From Aquilaria yunnanensis (Eukaryota; Streptophyta; Magnoliopsida; Malvales; Thymelaeaceae): a stretch of 64,000 nucleotides of DNA. The notes beneath the pieces were generated by a model. That model was not told the DNA's origin. It saw only the letters and a program-made list of their open reading frames with translations, and ran no database searches. Of the stretch, positions 13,259 to 25,634 are shown piece after piece; positions within the stretch are counted from its first letter, which is position 1; each line of letters begins with the position of its first letter. The stretch spans positions 33,613,992-33,677,991 of the forward strand of contig CM077600.1 in NCBI GenBank assembly GCA_039654915.1, written 5' to 3'. The position numbers and the translations under genes were made by a program.

Positions 13259-16200
13259 TAGAGGTGGGATGCGGGTTAACCCAACTCGGGACCTGACCGG
13301 ACTGGACGGGCTTAGGCTTGGGTTGTGGAGGACCGGGAACGGCCCGGTACCAGGCAAGACGGTCCTAAGCTGGTCCCAGGGCAGGTTTGGAGTGGGGTGG
13401 GGTGGGTTTGCCCTTTTTCTTTTTGTACAAAAAAAATTAGAAATATAATTAATTATATATGTAATAAATATCTTTAAGAAAAAATATCACATCCGGTGTA
13501 TATTTTATTAAGTTAAAAATCCAAACGTTACTTACAAATAATCAGAATGGGCCTTATATTTAGAAACGACAAAACGTTTCTAAAATGATGAAAAATAGAA
13601 ACCTATGATCTGTGCTTAACAGTATAATCAGATAAAATAGAAACTACATGTGTGATTAAAAAAATAATAAAGTCTCGGTATCGGATATTACCTCGTCATC
13701 CGAACTCTTTTGGTCTTGCTGCCGGAGTACTGCGATGCCCCAATTTCGGTTACACATGCATACTTCTACCGTCTCGGGTGTCAATCTTGATCATTGCTCC
13801 AATATCACCCGTTTTCCTACACTAAATGCTACCTCAGATGATACAGTGGAGACTAGAATGGCAAGAATCTCCTGTGCGATTATCGACAAGATCAAAAACC
13901 TTGATCTCTTTTGTTTCCACCGCTCCAATATGTCGAAGTCGCTTGTCTCGAATGATGTGTTGAGATAGTCATCGACCTCAACTAATCCCCGTATCGTCAG
14001 TCGGGGTCATTTAAGTATTTGGAGAGTCGGGTTGAATCTTGATGAAATTGATCTCCTTGGAGACTCAATTTGAGAAGATTCATATCTTACTTTATCTGAA
14101 TGCTGCTCACAATATAACTTGTATAAAGAATGCAAATACTCGAAAGCAGTAGCAGGCATAGCCAAAACATTTATATGAGACATTTCTAAATAACTATGAA
14201 AAATTCCTTCAAGTAATGTTGTTGTGTCTGTTAATTTGACATATGGGTCAAGCAAATAAGCAACTAGAAAGATAGGTTGAATGTTTTGGAAATATTGAAG
14301 TCACTTAGCCTGCATGGCTTCGACAGTTGATTTTAACAACTCATCATCTTTAAACTGATGTAAAGCATATGTAATATTCACTAAATGAAGCAAAACTTAA
14401 TGAATGGTTGGGTAGTAAACACCAAATAAAAATTCAGTAGCATCGTAAAAACACTTAAGCAATTAACCGGTTTTGGAACATTTTTCCCAAACTTCAGTCA
14501 TAAAAATTCACAACTCATTTTTTAAGGTCATGAAATGCGTCAGCAAATTTGCATATGAGAAAGTATATTGCAACATCAAATATGTGGAATTTCAACGGGG
14601 TTGGATAATCCAATTGAAACCGTTTAAAAAAACTCTTTTTGATTTTAAAAACAAAACCTTTTAAATTCATGAAATACAACAGATCTTGATTTCAAATATG
14701 TCAATGAGTTCTGAATAGGTAGAATTTCATTTTGGGGAACTTTTAAACCCTTTTACACACAAAGATTTAAATAATGACATATACATCTAACATAAAAAAA
14801 TGCACCGTTGAGAGGTGATTTCAATAGTTGACTCAAAAGATGAGTGGCAACATCATTATTTGAAGCATTATTAAATGAAATGCACAGGATTTTATCAACA
14901 CAAAATAATCACGTAAAGTTTCTAAGATGCAATTGAATATATAATAACGACTATGATCCATTTCAATAATCCTAAATGACAAAATTTATTTTTGCATAAT
15001 CCAATCAGAACCAATTCAATAAGAAGTAACACAATAAAATGATTGACCTATAGGTGATGTTCACATATCAGAAGTGAATGCGACACAATGATCAAGAGCA
15101 GAAAAATAGTCTTGTAAATCTGACTTTCCGGCTTCAAATAATCTAAAACTTTCTATTATAGTAGTTTTTCTAGACACCTTTTTAAATGCAGAATTTAATT
15201 GTGATTTTATCCAAAATTCTAGATACACATCTTCAACTTGTGAAAAAAATTTTTCGGTAAATATTATCCAATTTACTATGTATTCTCTACAAGATTGTTG
15301 GTTAAAACGAAAAATACTTAGCCCGCCAGCGCCGGTTATAGGCCCAAGTTGTGTTTGTCCTCCAGAACTAATACCGACACTAGGGATGACATTAGGTTGT
15401 TGATTTTCAATATGTCGCTTTAGCTTTCCAGTGTCAGAATTCTTTTTATACACCAATTTTTTACCGCAATGTTTGTATTTCCTGTTCCTCGACTCCCCTT
15501 TGTGTATAAGCTCATAATGCTCCCAAACCCATGCAGTTAGTCTCGATGATTTACCTTGTCCTTAGGTTTCCTCCACAGCGGGTCCATGACTAGTCGGCGT
15601 CGATTGTGTTGACAGATTCCTCGCCACCATTGCATCTAACTCTTCAACTTCATCATCCGATAATTGATCGTCGAGTCTTAAATCATAATTCGCCATATTG
15701 ATTCCAGCATCATTGTTGTGCAACTCTTCAATTGATATGCCTTTATCGGCGGGCCAAGAACGGTAACGAAACAAGCCTCGAAGGCCGGTGGTGCGGGAAG
15801 ATGAACTTTTTGTCGCCTTACCCTTTTCGCTTGAAGCCATGAGTTATGAAGTAATAGAAGTGATTAATGCAAAATTAAGAGGAGATTATAAACATATTAG
15901 GGGGAGATTAGTAAAAATTTGGAAGTGATTAAGAAAATGGCTCAAATGCTTGAGAAAATGTAGTAGGGGAAGAAGAGAGATTGAGTGGTGGTGTGAGGAT
16001 AGAGTGAAAATGACATTGGTATTTATAGGGGAAGGGAAAAAAATATTTGGATCAAATAGTCCTCAAAATTTAGTTGTTAGGAGAGGTGAAAATAAAAATT
16101 TGGGGACTAAAATGTAACAGAAAACCGTTGAAGGACCTATACTGTAATTAACCTTTTTTTTTAATTTTTTTGCAGGTTTACGTTTCTAACCGTTGCGCCC

Positions 16201-16416
16201 CAAGCAAGGACCAGCTGGTCCCTGGCCGTGGCAATCTGGGTCACGGGTCAAGTTGGGTTCTAAAATGAGCTGAGCTAAGCCGTTTTTCAACATTCTCCTA
16301 TTTCATGCTCATATTCGGCCCAATATATTGCGGGTTCTTTTTAGGGCGTGGTAGGGTTGACTTCTGGGTTGGTTCCGATTTCGCCCCCAGTCAATCTGAC
16401 CCAGGTCCCACCTCTA
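13259..16416 (-). mobile_element. hAT (Ac-like) DNA transposon, full length but decayed
   Basis: The termini TAGAGGTGGGA (13259-13269) and TCCCACCTCTA (16406-16416) are a perfect 11-bp inverted repeat. They are flanked by perfect 8-bp target duplications gttcaaag at 13251-13258 and 16417-16424, the hallmark of hAT insertion. The 3158-bp element contains one minus-strand transposase reading frame ruined by stops and frameshifts. The intact TSD argues for a fairly recent insertion even though the coding region is degraded. Confidence 0.95.
13690..15840 (-). pseudogene. hAT transposase pseudogene
   Basis: Read on the minus strand from the Met at 15840. An acidic N-terminal region (92 codons) ends at an in-frame TAA at 15564-15562, after which the same frame continues with a BED-type zinc finger (YKHCGKKLVYKKNSDTGKLK) and KRHIENQ near 15500-15400. 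The frame runs to FTSDM near 15061, where the expected Trp codon is TGA. After that there are many stops and shifts. The C-terminal dimerisation region is still visible at about 13970-13690 (FDILERWKQKR, VSTVSSEVAFSVGKR, SRLTPETVEVCMC). It belongs to the plant Ac-like hAT clade. It cannot encode an active enzyme. Confidence 0.9.
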
Positions 16417-16424
16417 GTTCAAAG

Positions 16425-17151
16425 GACCAAAAGTGGTTTAGACATTTTATGCTTAACTTTTACTTCCCAAAATGTCAGTATTGTACAATCACACTTTTCA
16501 AATGAACCAGTTGCCTCCTAAAATTGTAGAATATTGCTTTCTATATCATATTTTCTGAAAATCCTATTTTCTTATAAATTTGGGATTTCTAGAACCAAAT
16601 ACCTCTATATATGGATCGGCTCATTGGGTTATCCATCACAAACTTACCCAAATTCAGTCTCAAATATCTACAAACCAAAGGCACTCACTCCCGTGAATCG
16701 GGAAATGACTCTATCCTACACAGAAAAAGACCCACCATGAGAAAAACGACCAAACGAAAACGAATCGTTTTTATCTTAAGCAAGCCGATAAGAAATTTTT
16801 GAAATTCCTACTTGAAATTCTCAATATAAACAAAGTCGGAATCCATGGAGGACAGATAGAACAGCTTTCTTTCCAAGAGTTCAAATTCACATAATAACTA
16901 CACGAACCTAACACAACATCAGCTTAATTGCCAAGACCGTCGCTTAACAACTCGCAGAGGCATGGGATATCTCAACCCCAGCTCCTCAACAAATAGCAGC
17001 GAATATTCTAAACAGCATGAACCAGCATAGGAGTAACCGGCAGATCTGTACAGGAGTTTAATAGTACACTCCGGCGAGGGCCGCAGAAAGTTGTCCATTG
17101 GCAGGTTGGTAGTTTCCACCGCGAGAGGTCAGCAAAACATAATATCAAATT
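16425..17151. other. spacer and 3' UTR side of the AHL gene
   Basis: No independent gene was recognised. Sequence just left of 17152 is expected to be the AHL 3' UTR; an AATAAA hexamer overlaps the stop codon on the minus strand. Confidence 0.5.
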
Positions 17152-20100
17152 TTATTCTGGAATGCGCTCATAACCACCGTTTTCTGGAGATTCGTGATCT
17201 GTTCTTCCAGGGAAAGAAAAGCAACCAATGTTAAGTGTCCGCAACTCGTGCAGCACATATGAAATGATAAGGACTCAGTGCGTACATACATTGAAAGAAA
17301 ATGGCTTACCCGTCATATCATATCCAAGTGTGCTCCTTCCATCAGGAGCATTCCTCCATTCAACTTGGCGAGGTGGTACCCGCAAGCCATGCTGCTGAAC
17401 CATGAAAGGGCTCCCCCCCATAGTCTGATGATCATCATTTCCTCCAAATGGATTTCTTCCAGAGAAATCAAAAGCTGAGCGGAAGTCAATATTTGATGCT
17501 ACTGCTCCACCGAATGGTGATGGCAACTTACTGCCAGTGGGATCAATTTTTGCACCAGCTCCAGAATCCTTTTTGGAGTCAATCAGAAATGAACCGACAA
17601 TAATCTGTAGATGGTAATATGCGGCCATTTTTTAATGTTGTATTAGATCTCTCTTGGGGGGCAATGCAAATCAATGATGATAATCCCATTTCATGGTTAA
17701 TTTTGATATTTCCCTAAATTTGTCCATATTCATTTTCCTCTGTATCACATCAATTATGGTAGTGATACCTGAACTGGGCCAGCAGCCTCTAAAGGTCCAC
17801 CAACTCCTCCTCCGATTATCTGTCCATCTGTACTGGCTAGGGACACACTAAGTCCACCAGTTCTCCCTCCGGGTTCAGTTCGAACATAAGATCCAGAAAG
17901 TGAAATAATCTCAAACCGCCCCTGATATCAGATCAGTCAGAAAATACTGTTCCCTGTTAAGCCAACAAAGAGGAAGACAATACATACAACAATGTATTGC
18001 CATGTATCAAGTGGTTCAATGCGCTTCAGCAATGCCTTGTATCTTTTTTCAATAAATTCACTCTTAATAAAAGGTAAGAAGAGGAATTTTCACCAATTTT
18101 ATGGTTGCAAGAGCCATGGAGAAGGAAACTTTATTTTAGTGTACCTATAATGCAAGAGCAAGTAGGTAACAGGAAAAAAAAAAGTTGCAACTGCTACTCT
18201 GTTCCTCAGGTTTGAAACAATTGGAAGGGATGAAGTGCAATGTGCTTTTTAACCTACCTGGTTAGGACAAAACAACAAAATGAATCAATAAAGGAATAGC
18301 AAAGTCAATGAGTACGAGTATGGTTAGTTCAACCTAAAGATCACTGACCAGTCTGCGAAACAAGAAAAACCATCTCCAAGGCCATTATAATAGAAGATTT
18401 GTATTGCTTTTAAAGTTCTACCACTTATTTATATTCAGGAAATCCCTCCAGCCATAACCCATTATAACCAGTAGACTTAAAGTTCTAGCATGCAGCTTTT
18501 ATTGAAAATTCCAAGTCTGTTGCTTCCTCCAACCATTCTTGATCTAAAGATCAATATATAACACCAGAGCACATTAGCATAAATTACCTCATAAGTGATG
18601 CTGCCACCAGATGTTGCTGGCTGGCGAAGAGATGCATTGGAGATAGAACCAGATGCAGAAAGTATACATATTTCACGCTTGCTTTGTTGCACGAACATCA
18701 TAATTTTCTGGCCTACATCCTAATGAAAGAATCAATATATTTTGTCAGGGTGATGCTACAATTGACAAATGCGAACAGAAGAAAGTTTCATAACTATTGT
18801 CTAAATGAATCAGCCATGGTCATAAAATCACAGCTGTTTTTCTCTCAGATAGCAAATCAAACAACTGACCAAGCACATAGATGCCTTAAAACACACACAG
18901 ATGCAGATATTCTCAGAGTTGCATCCACTCTTGGGAAAAGAGAGAGAAAGAGAGAGAGAGACAGAGAACATCTATGGCAATAATGAATAAGTGAATGCAG
19001 AAAGACACATTATCTAATTAAATAATGAAAAATCCAACAATGTAAAAAGTGAAGTATGCAAATACAAAATGCAATTCCAAAAACAGCTCTTGGGTAATAA
19101 AAACCTTATATGCTGCTGGAGCATCTAATGTGAAAGATAAAAAACGTGACTGGAGGTTGACACAAAGGATTGGAAGTAATACAAAGAGACATTTGAGAGA
19201 AGTTCTGGGCAAAATATAGAGAATTTCATTGCGTTCACCAACACGCCCAAGCAAGAATCCATAGACGTGCAATAAATTTAAGAGTGACAAACATGGATCA
19301 AGTCTTTCTGATTTCTGACCAATAAAACTATTCCTACAAATCACAGTCCAAGACAATTCTAAAGCATGGTTTTTTGCGGTCTATGTTTTGTAATTTCATT
19401 GTAGTTAGGAATGAGGATTCTGAACAAAAAATAAAGCTTTCGCCAATCATTCTCGTTTATTTTTTTTTATTTATTTCTTTACCTCCAAAAGCTAGCAATG
19501 TGAAATCATATAAAAATTAGTTTCATATAAGACTATCAGAGAAGCCACTTCACATCATGTTAAGGTTGTACAAATAATATCTGTCAGTGTAACCAGAAAT
19601 GAGCATAGCAACTAGAATGTGAGGGATGCAAAGGGTTTCAAACACGAACATACCTCTCCAGCAGCAACACTGATAACATGAGGAGTGAAACCATGACCAG
19701 GGTTGCCTGTGTAAGGTATTTATCAGTTCAAGCATATACTATGCTGATAATATTGAGAAAATACAGTGAGTCCGATGAAAAAAAAAACTTTAGAATATCA
19801 ACCAGAATGCTCTTTTTAGTTTCAGATAAAGGACAGATATTACATTCTAAAATTGATTTTTGAAAGAAAGCAGTGAGGACCAGAAATCATTCTGGGATGG
19901 CCTATCCAGCAAGACCATTGCAGATTCAACAATCCTGGAACATCAACCTTGTAATTCCAAAACCATGATTCCATAATTAAGAGAATCTCATAACCTTTAC
20001 GCAACTCAAATTTCAATGCTTTGAAATATTAAACCTCAAATGCCAGTAAATGTCAAATTTCAATGCTTTGCAATATTAAAGCTCAAAGGCCATTAAAATC

Positions 20101-20635
20101 ACGAATCAAAAGCATCAAATCTGAGTACAATACTAAAGAAAAGATCCAGGGCCGAATTTACATGGACAACAATGCAACAGATCCTCTGATTTCCAGTTAA
20201 TTTGCAGAAATAGCCATGAAATCTCCATGGAAATATAAGGAACAGAACTCTTTAAATAGACAGAAAAAAGAAAGCCCCACCAAGAGCAGCGGACTGGGAC
20301 TTGTTTGAAGACCCAGAAAGCGAAACTGAGGGGCCACCACTCCCAAGAGTAGCCAGCTTCTGCTGCTGCTCTCTCCTCTCCTTGGAGCTGGACGACGCCA
20401 TTTTCTTGGCGGCCAGCGCTTGCTCTGCAGTGACATACTTTCTCGGCCTCCCTCTTTTCCTCTTCCCAGGCTCCAGAGGAGACGTCACCGCCGAGGGCAC
20501 GGAGTGAGGGTAAACCATGTGGGTTCCGTCGTTACGTGAGAAAAGCCCATTGGATGGCGAAGGAGAAGTGGTTGCAGCGGCCGTGGCGGTGTTGGCGGTG
20601 GTGAAGTAGTGTTGTTGGGCGTCATTAGGTTCCAT
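17152..20635 (-). CDS. AHL14: AT-hook motif nuclear-localised (AHL) protein, AHL14-like, 6 exons
   Basis: DNA-binding chromatin protein of the AHL family, which binds AT-rich minor groove and oligomerises through the PPC/DUF296 domain. I splice 20635-20281, 19706-19654, 18719-18588, 17921-17769, 17604-17310 and 17198-17152, all GT-AG with agreeing phases, to give 344 aa. One AT-hook lies at residues 61-67 (RGRPRKY) next to a basic stretch. The PPC domain begins in exon 2 (GNPGHGFTPHVISVAAGE) and runs through ASGSISNASLRQ, SGSYVRTEPGGRTGGLSVSL and VQIIVGSF. There is no second AT-hook, so it fits the single-hook, intron-bearing type III class (family knowledge). The C-terminus ends SPENGGYERIPE. 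The AHL14 name rests mainly on neighbour order beside EIN4. All domains look intact. Confidence 0.93.
18937..18966. repeat. (GA)n microsatellite in AHL intron
   Basis: Purine dinucleotide run within the second intron of the AHL gene. Confidence 0.85.
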
Positions 20636-20875
20636 ACCTCTTTTCCCAAGGTTTTAGAAAGAGGAGGAGAGATATTTTTTTATTTTTTGGTTTATTTGTT
20701 TTTTCTCGGAGGAAATTTGAAGATATTTTAATTTATGGGATATTTTTAGTCCGAGCCGTTGGACATGGGGTTGGTTGATGTTTTGACCTATGAAGTATCT
20801 TTGTTTAGGAGTAGGAGTAGGAATACTATTTATTAACCATTTTTAGGATTTTTGAAAATTAATATTCTAATTTAA

Positions 20876-21316
20876 TAAAGGCAGAAATATCAAATTTATC
20901 ACTAATATTTTGAGTAAAGAGCGGATATGTAACTATAGTTTTTTTTTGTCTAATCTCCTATTAATATTTTAAAACAAGTCAAATATATCATTACCGGTTA
21001 GAAAATAACGGAAATGGTAAAATATAAAGTTTTAAAATCTTGAGGTTATTGTGTATCTTTCAAAAAATATGAAGACCTTTGAGATTTTTGCTAAACGAGA
21101 GTTTGATCTCTACTATCAGTGCTTCAGCTCTATTGCTGTCTTCGTCATCAGCACCTTAGCCTCATTGCCGCCTCCCTTTGTCTCTGCTGTCTAATCTCCT
21201 CTCCGGATGAGAGAGAGAAAGAAAAAAAAAGAGTCTAATTACAAAAAAAAGTTTTTAAATTTTGTTAAAAGTTACATTATCACCATAAAATTTCAAAACT
21301 TGTTTGCCTTTAAATA
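20876..21316. mobile_element. possible short TIR element
   Basis: The left segment starting AAAGGCAGAAATATCAAATT and the right segment, reversed, starting AAAGGCAAACAAGTTTTGAA form loose inverted repeats that extend through a T-run followed by gtctaat/gtaatta. The core at 21100-21200 is pyrimidine-rich. No clean target duplication was found, so this is tentative. Confidence 0.35.
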
Positions 21317-21368
21317 AATTTACAAGTTGGAACTGGCAGGCTCTGATTATTGGATCTATGTTTTTTGG

Positions 21369-22423
21369 AGTAAATTGTATGATTTGACCCTAATCTTTAA
21401 TTATTATTTAAGTTTTAATCTCAACCTCCGACTTGCACGTTTCGACTCCCTGGTCTCATTTAAATGTTTTATTTTAGACCTTTAGGTGACGGAACTCATT
21501 AGTTCAAATGAAAAATGTCACATTAACATAAAATTGTAGGTGAAAATGTTAACTTTAACCCTGAAAATATCTTTCTTTAACAAAGACTCTTTAAAATATT
21601 GAAATCTAACAAAAAAAAAATTTGCCCATCTTAGCCTCTCTATTTGGCCTCTCTTGCTGCCAATTCTTACTCTTTGACCACCCCCAGCCTCTGTCCCCAG
21701 CTGCCCCCACTGTTATTGGTCTAATTGGACCTCCAAGAAATCAACAGAATTGGGCACCCTCATCCCTCTTATCCTTTGGCTTATCTTCCTCTCCGCCACC
21801 CTTCTATGCTTCCCATAGTGACAAGCTAGAAACATGACGGGGGAGTGGCAAATTAGGTAAGGGGAAATTGCACCGGGAAATCGCGTTGGTTGGAACACTG
21901 GTTGAAATCGTGATGGTTGAAACGTGACAGTTGAAAAGCAATGGTAAATTGTCAAGCCAACAAAAGAGGCCAAAAAGGGAGGCGTCAAAGAAGCGAGGAA
22001 AGGTTGACGGTTTGAAGGCGAATTAAGTTAGGGGAAAGGAAGGGTGAATAGAGTTAGGGGCAGGGGGTGAGTGGCAAATTGAGTGAGGGGCGGTGAGCGG
22101 GGGGGGGGGGGGGGGACAAAGGAGAAGGGTTGGCTGAAGAAAGACGTTGAGATGTGGAGGAGATTTTTTTTTTTTTTATTAAATTTCAATGTTTCAAATG
22201 TTTTTTCGTTAAAAGGGAAAATTTTTCAAGGGTTAAAGTTAGTACTTTTCCCTACAATTCTATGATAATGTGACATTTTCCATTTAAACTGATGAGTTCC
22301 GTCACCCAAATGTCAAAAATAAAACGTCTAAACAAAGTTAGGAAGTCGAAACATATAAGCTAGAGGTTGGGGTTAAAACTGAAATAATAACTAAATATTA
22401 GGGCCTAATCATGCAATTTACCC
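21369..22423. mobile_element. MULE/foldback-like element with ~225-bp inverted repeats
   Basis: The two ends are long imperfect inverted repeats. The left begins AGTAAATTGTATGATTTGAC; the right, reversed, begins GGGTAAATTGCATGATTAGG. Conserved blocks such as GTGACGGAACTCAT and AAAATGTCACATTA are shared. A perfect 11-bp direct repeat atgttttttgg flanks it at 21358-21368 and 22424-22434. Length is 1055 bp. The core is G-rich and contains a G-run (22098-22115). There is no transposase. Long TIRs with 9-11 bp TSDs point to Mutator-like elements. Confidence 0.85.
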
Positions 22424-22434
22424 ATGTTTTTTGG

Positions 22435-23334
22435 TCCGAATGATTTTATATTTTTATTTTTAGGTAAAAATTATCTGTTGCTTCCAAACATATGATTTTC
22501 ATTGCAAATTGATCCTTAACCTTTGTTTTCTTGGATATTAGTCCTAATTTTTATGAAGTGTTACATATTGGTCCTTAGATTTTATTTTGAAAATGCTTGA
22601 TAAATAATGCAATTCCATTATATATATATATAATTTTAAATTTTAAATTTTTTTTAAAATCAATATCATTTGAAAGTTTATCTAATATTCACTTGAATCA
22701 TATATTTTTTTGGAAAAAAATATTTTGATGGACTCTTTTTTCATACCTAGCTTTAAAAAATTAGAAATCAATAAAAAAATTATTGTCTTTTGTGGAAAAA
22801 AAATGTTTTAAAAGAGAAATTTTGGGCTTTTAAAGTGTAGAGCCCTAATTGGTACATACAAGTTGAGCAAATAATCTACAAACATAAAACAATCACTAAT
22901 AATTATTTATAAAACTTTTCACCAAATGGAGCCTAAGAAACAAACACAAAAATTGACTAAGAAATGGTCTAACTAAGGTAAATAATAAATAAATTATTAT
23001 TTTTAAATGAGAAAAAAAAGAAATTTTAAATGATCCATCATAAAATAAAATAAATTTTAATACATAATTTGTCATAGGATATAAAAATTGATAGTTAGAA
23101 AACTTCATGAATGAATTGTACATAAAAATTAGTAAAATAAAGGCCATCAAATTATATATTGAAATAGAAAACAAATAAAATAATTAACCTTTTATGTTCC
23201 AATTTTTGCAAAAAGAAAAAAAAAATGGTACCAACATGTATGAACAAGAAAAAGTTTGAACAGAGATTTTGAGTGTATGGATGTAGAACAAGCAAGAAAG
23301 GAAATGAATAATCATCTTCTTACATTATCAAATA
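22435..23334. other. AT-rich spacer with repeat fragments
   Basis: No gene. The stretch at 22610-22730 resembles part of MITE family A. 22480-22600 has the phrase style of a MULE terminal repeat (attgatccttaacct, ttagtcct), but I found no convincing partner. Confidence 0.4.
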
Positions 23335-23345
23335 TTTCAAAAATA

Positions 23346-23929
23346 AGTAAAATTTATTAATGTTCCCTAACCTTTAGTCATTATTTCCTTTTAGTTCCTA
23401 ACCTATTGAATGTTTTGTTTTAGTCTTAAACCTATTAAAACGTTTTGTTCTAGTCATAAATCTATTGAAAATATTTTATTTTGGTCTCAAATTGATGAAA
23501 TTTGTTAACTCAAAGTGTTTGTCTCATAAAAAATTTTTAGATCATAATTTAAAATATTTGGTAACTATCTTACAATAAATTTAATCTGCATAATGATTTT
23601 TTTACAATTAATAAAAAATTAAAATCACATTTTTTTCTCTCTATAAATTAAACTTATTTTTTCAGAAAGAAAAAAATTATTTATTTAAATTGTCTATTTA
23701 CCGTTAAAAAATATTAAACTATTTAAATTTACTGGAAGATAGTTACTGAATATTTAAATTAGAATTTTAAAAATTTTTGTCCGACAATTATTCTGAGTTA
23801 ATGAATTTCATCAAGGGACCAAAATGAAATAATTTTAATAGGTTTAGGACTAAAACAGAACGTTCAATAGGTTAGGGACTAAATGAAAATAATGATCAAA
23901 GGTTAGGAACCATTTATGCAATTTACTCT
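23346..23929. mobile_element. MULE/foldback-like element, 584 bp
   Basis: Inverted repeats of roughly 200 bp. The left starts AGTAAAATTTATTAATGTTC; the right, reversed, starts AGAGTAAATTGCATAAATGG. Both continue with cctaacctttagtcatta, cctaacctattgaa and tttaattaactca-type blocks. A perfect 11-bp target duplication tttcaaaaata flanks it at 23335-23345 and 23930-23940. The end sequence (AGTAAATT) is shared with the element at 21369, so they are related. It is almost all arm with a short core and has no coding capacity. Confidence 0.85.
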
Positions 23930-23940
23930 TTTCAAAAATA

Positions 23941-25259
23941 TAAGATAATTAATTTTTCATTAAGATGATAAAAAAATTATTTCATATTATATTTTTTTTA
24001 ATCTTATTCACAAAAATCAATTATATTTATAGAGAATGTCAAAAAGAGATAAAATTGTCGATTTTGATGACTAAGTGTTACTTTCATTACTTAAAATTAT
24101 TGGAGAACACTTGCTAAAAGAATTATAAGGGGGCCATCAAAGAGAGAAAAATGTTATATAAGCTTTATTCTATAAAACATATATACATTTTGCAAAAACT
24201 TAAAGGGGTTAGGCACCCCCTAGCCCTCCCCACATTGGCTCTGCCCTGTATAAAAATATATATGGTATAATTTAAATTAATTAGAAGACAGTTACTGATC
24301 ATTTTTAGTTAAAACTTAAAAATTCAATGTTTTATATTTATGTTAGCGCGCTAATTTGTCGGGTTAAAGACCAATACCTAGCAGACTTTAAAAGTTTGGG
24401 ACCAAGGTGCAAGGAAAGGGAAGTTGGGAAATCAATTTGCAACATCTGTAATAAGTTTAGGACCAAAGTTGCATTTTAACCTTTATGTTTACGAGGAAAG
24501 CTTCTAAACCATGAACTGAGTGACATGGAGTGAGTAACAATATCTTGCTCCTATTTCACCCCAAAAAAAAAAAAGAGCGAGTAACAATATGGCCCAAAAG
24601 AATGAGATTCCTGTTCAGACTATATATATTATTTAACAACTATAATATTAAATTAATGATTAACTTATGGTTGTTGTTACCAAGTTTAAAGTTCAATATC
24701 TCATTTCCCTTGGTCTCCTTACTATGCACCGAAAAAATTGTTTAAAATCAAAGTTTAGCAATAGTCTTATTAGCTCATTTATAACATGATATATGCCATT
24801 TATTGTAGTTGGTTAAGGTTCCAATTTTGTCTTTTGTAAGAATATTATCATATCTGACATCAATTTGTGGGCTTAAGTAAAGTAGAGTGAGGTGCAACAA
24901 GATTCATATCTTTATAGCAAAATGACGAGCTTAAGTAGCGTATAGTAGAATGTACGATGGATTTTATAATAACCCTCTTCTTGTGGCTCTCTTTTGTAAT
25001 GTCATTTCATGTCCTAAATGAAAAATTTAAATATTTCTTTTCTCCTATTGACTAATTGGCACAGCATCTACAAATTATTGTGATTAGTTAAGGTTTAAAT
25101 TTTGATTTATTATGGAGCCAAATAGTGATCTTATGTAGAAATGCGGTGGGATGTAAAAAGTCTTTTCTCTTCATCTAAATAATGAGTTAAAATTGGGCAC
25201 AGTGAAGTGTAGAGTATACGTTATATCGGGTCTATATTATGATTAACATTCATTTGTAA
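23941..25259. other. AT-rich spacer, no gene seen
   Basis: No coding similarity. Near 24360-24480 there is a lone terminal-repeat-like block (reversed start GGTTAAAATGCAACTTTGGT) with no recognised partner. Confidence 0.4.
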
Positions 25260-25634
25260 TATGAAAAAATTACAAAAACTCCTCTAAGTGGATTGACTTA
25301 ATCTACATTTTACCTTTTTTATTTTTAAAAACCTAAACGTTATCCTTTACTTCCTATATACTATCTGACAGCAACTTTTGAAACTATAATTTAATCTGTC
25401 TAGTAATTATATTATAATAATTTTAAGTTATTTGATATTTTTTATAGTTAACTAACATTCAAAAAAATATTGTTTTATATTTACAAAGAGGAAAATTTGA
25501 TAATTCAAAATATCAATTAATTACAAAAAAATATTGAAGATATTAAAATTGCTATTATACAATTTAGATTAGCTTTTCATAAATTATTGTTAAAAAGCAT
25601 AAAAGAAGTAGGGGCAAAATGTCAGTTTTCAAAA

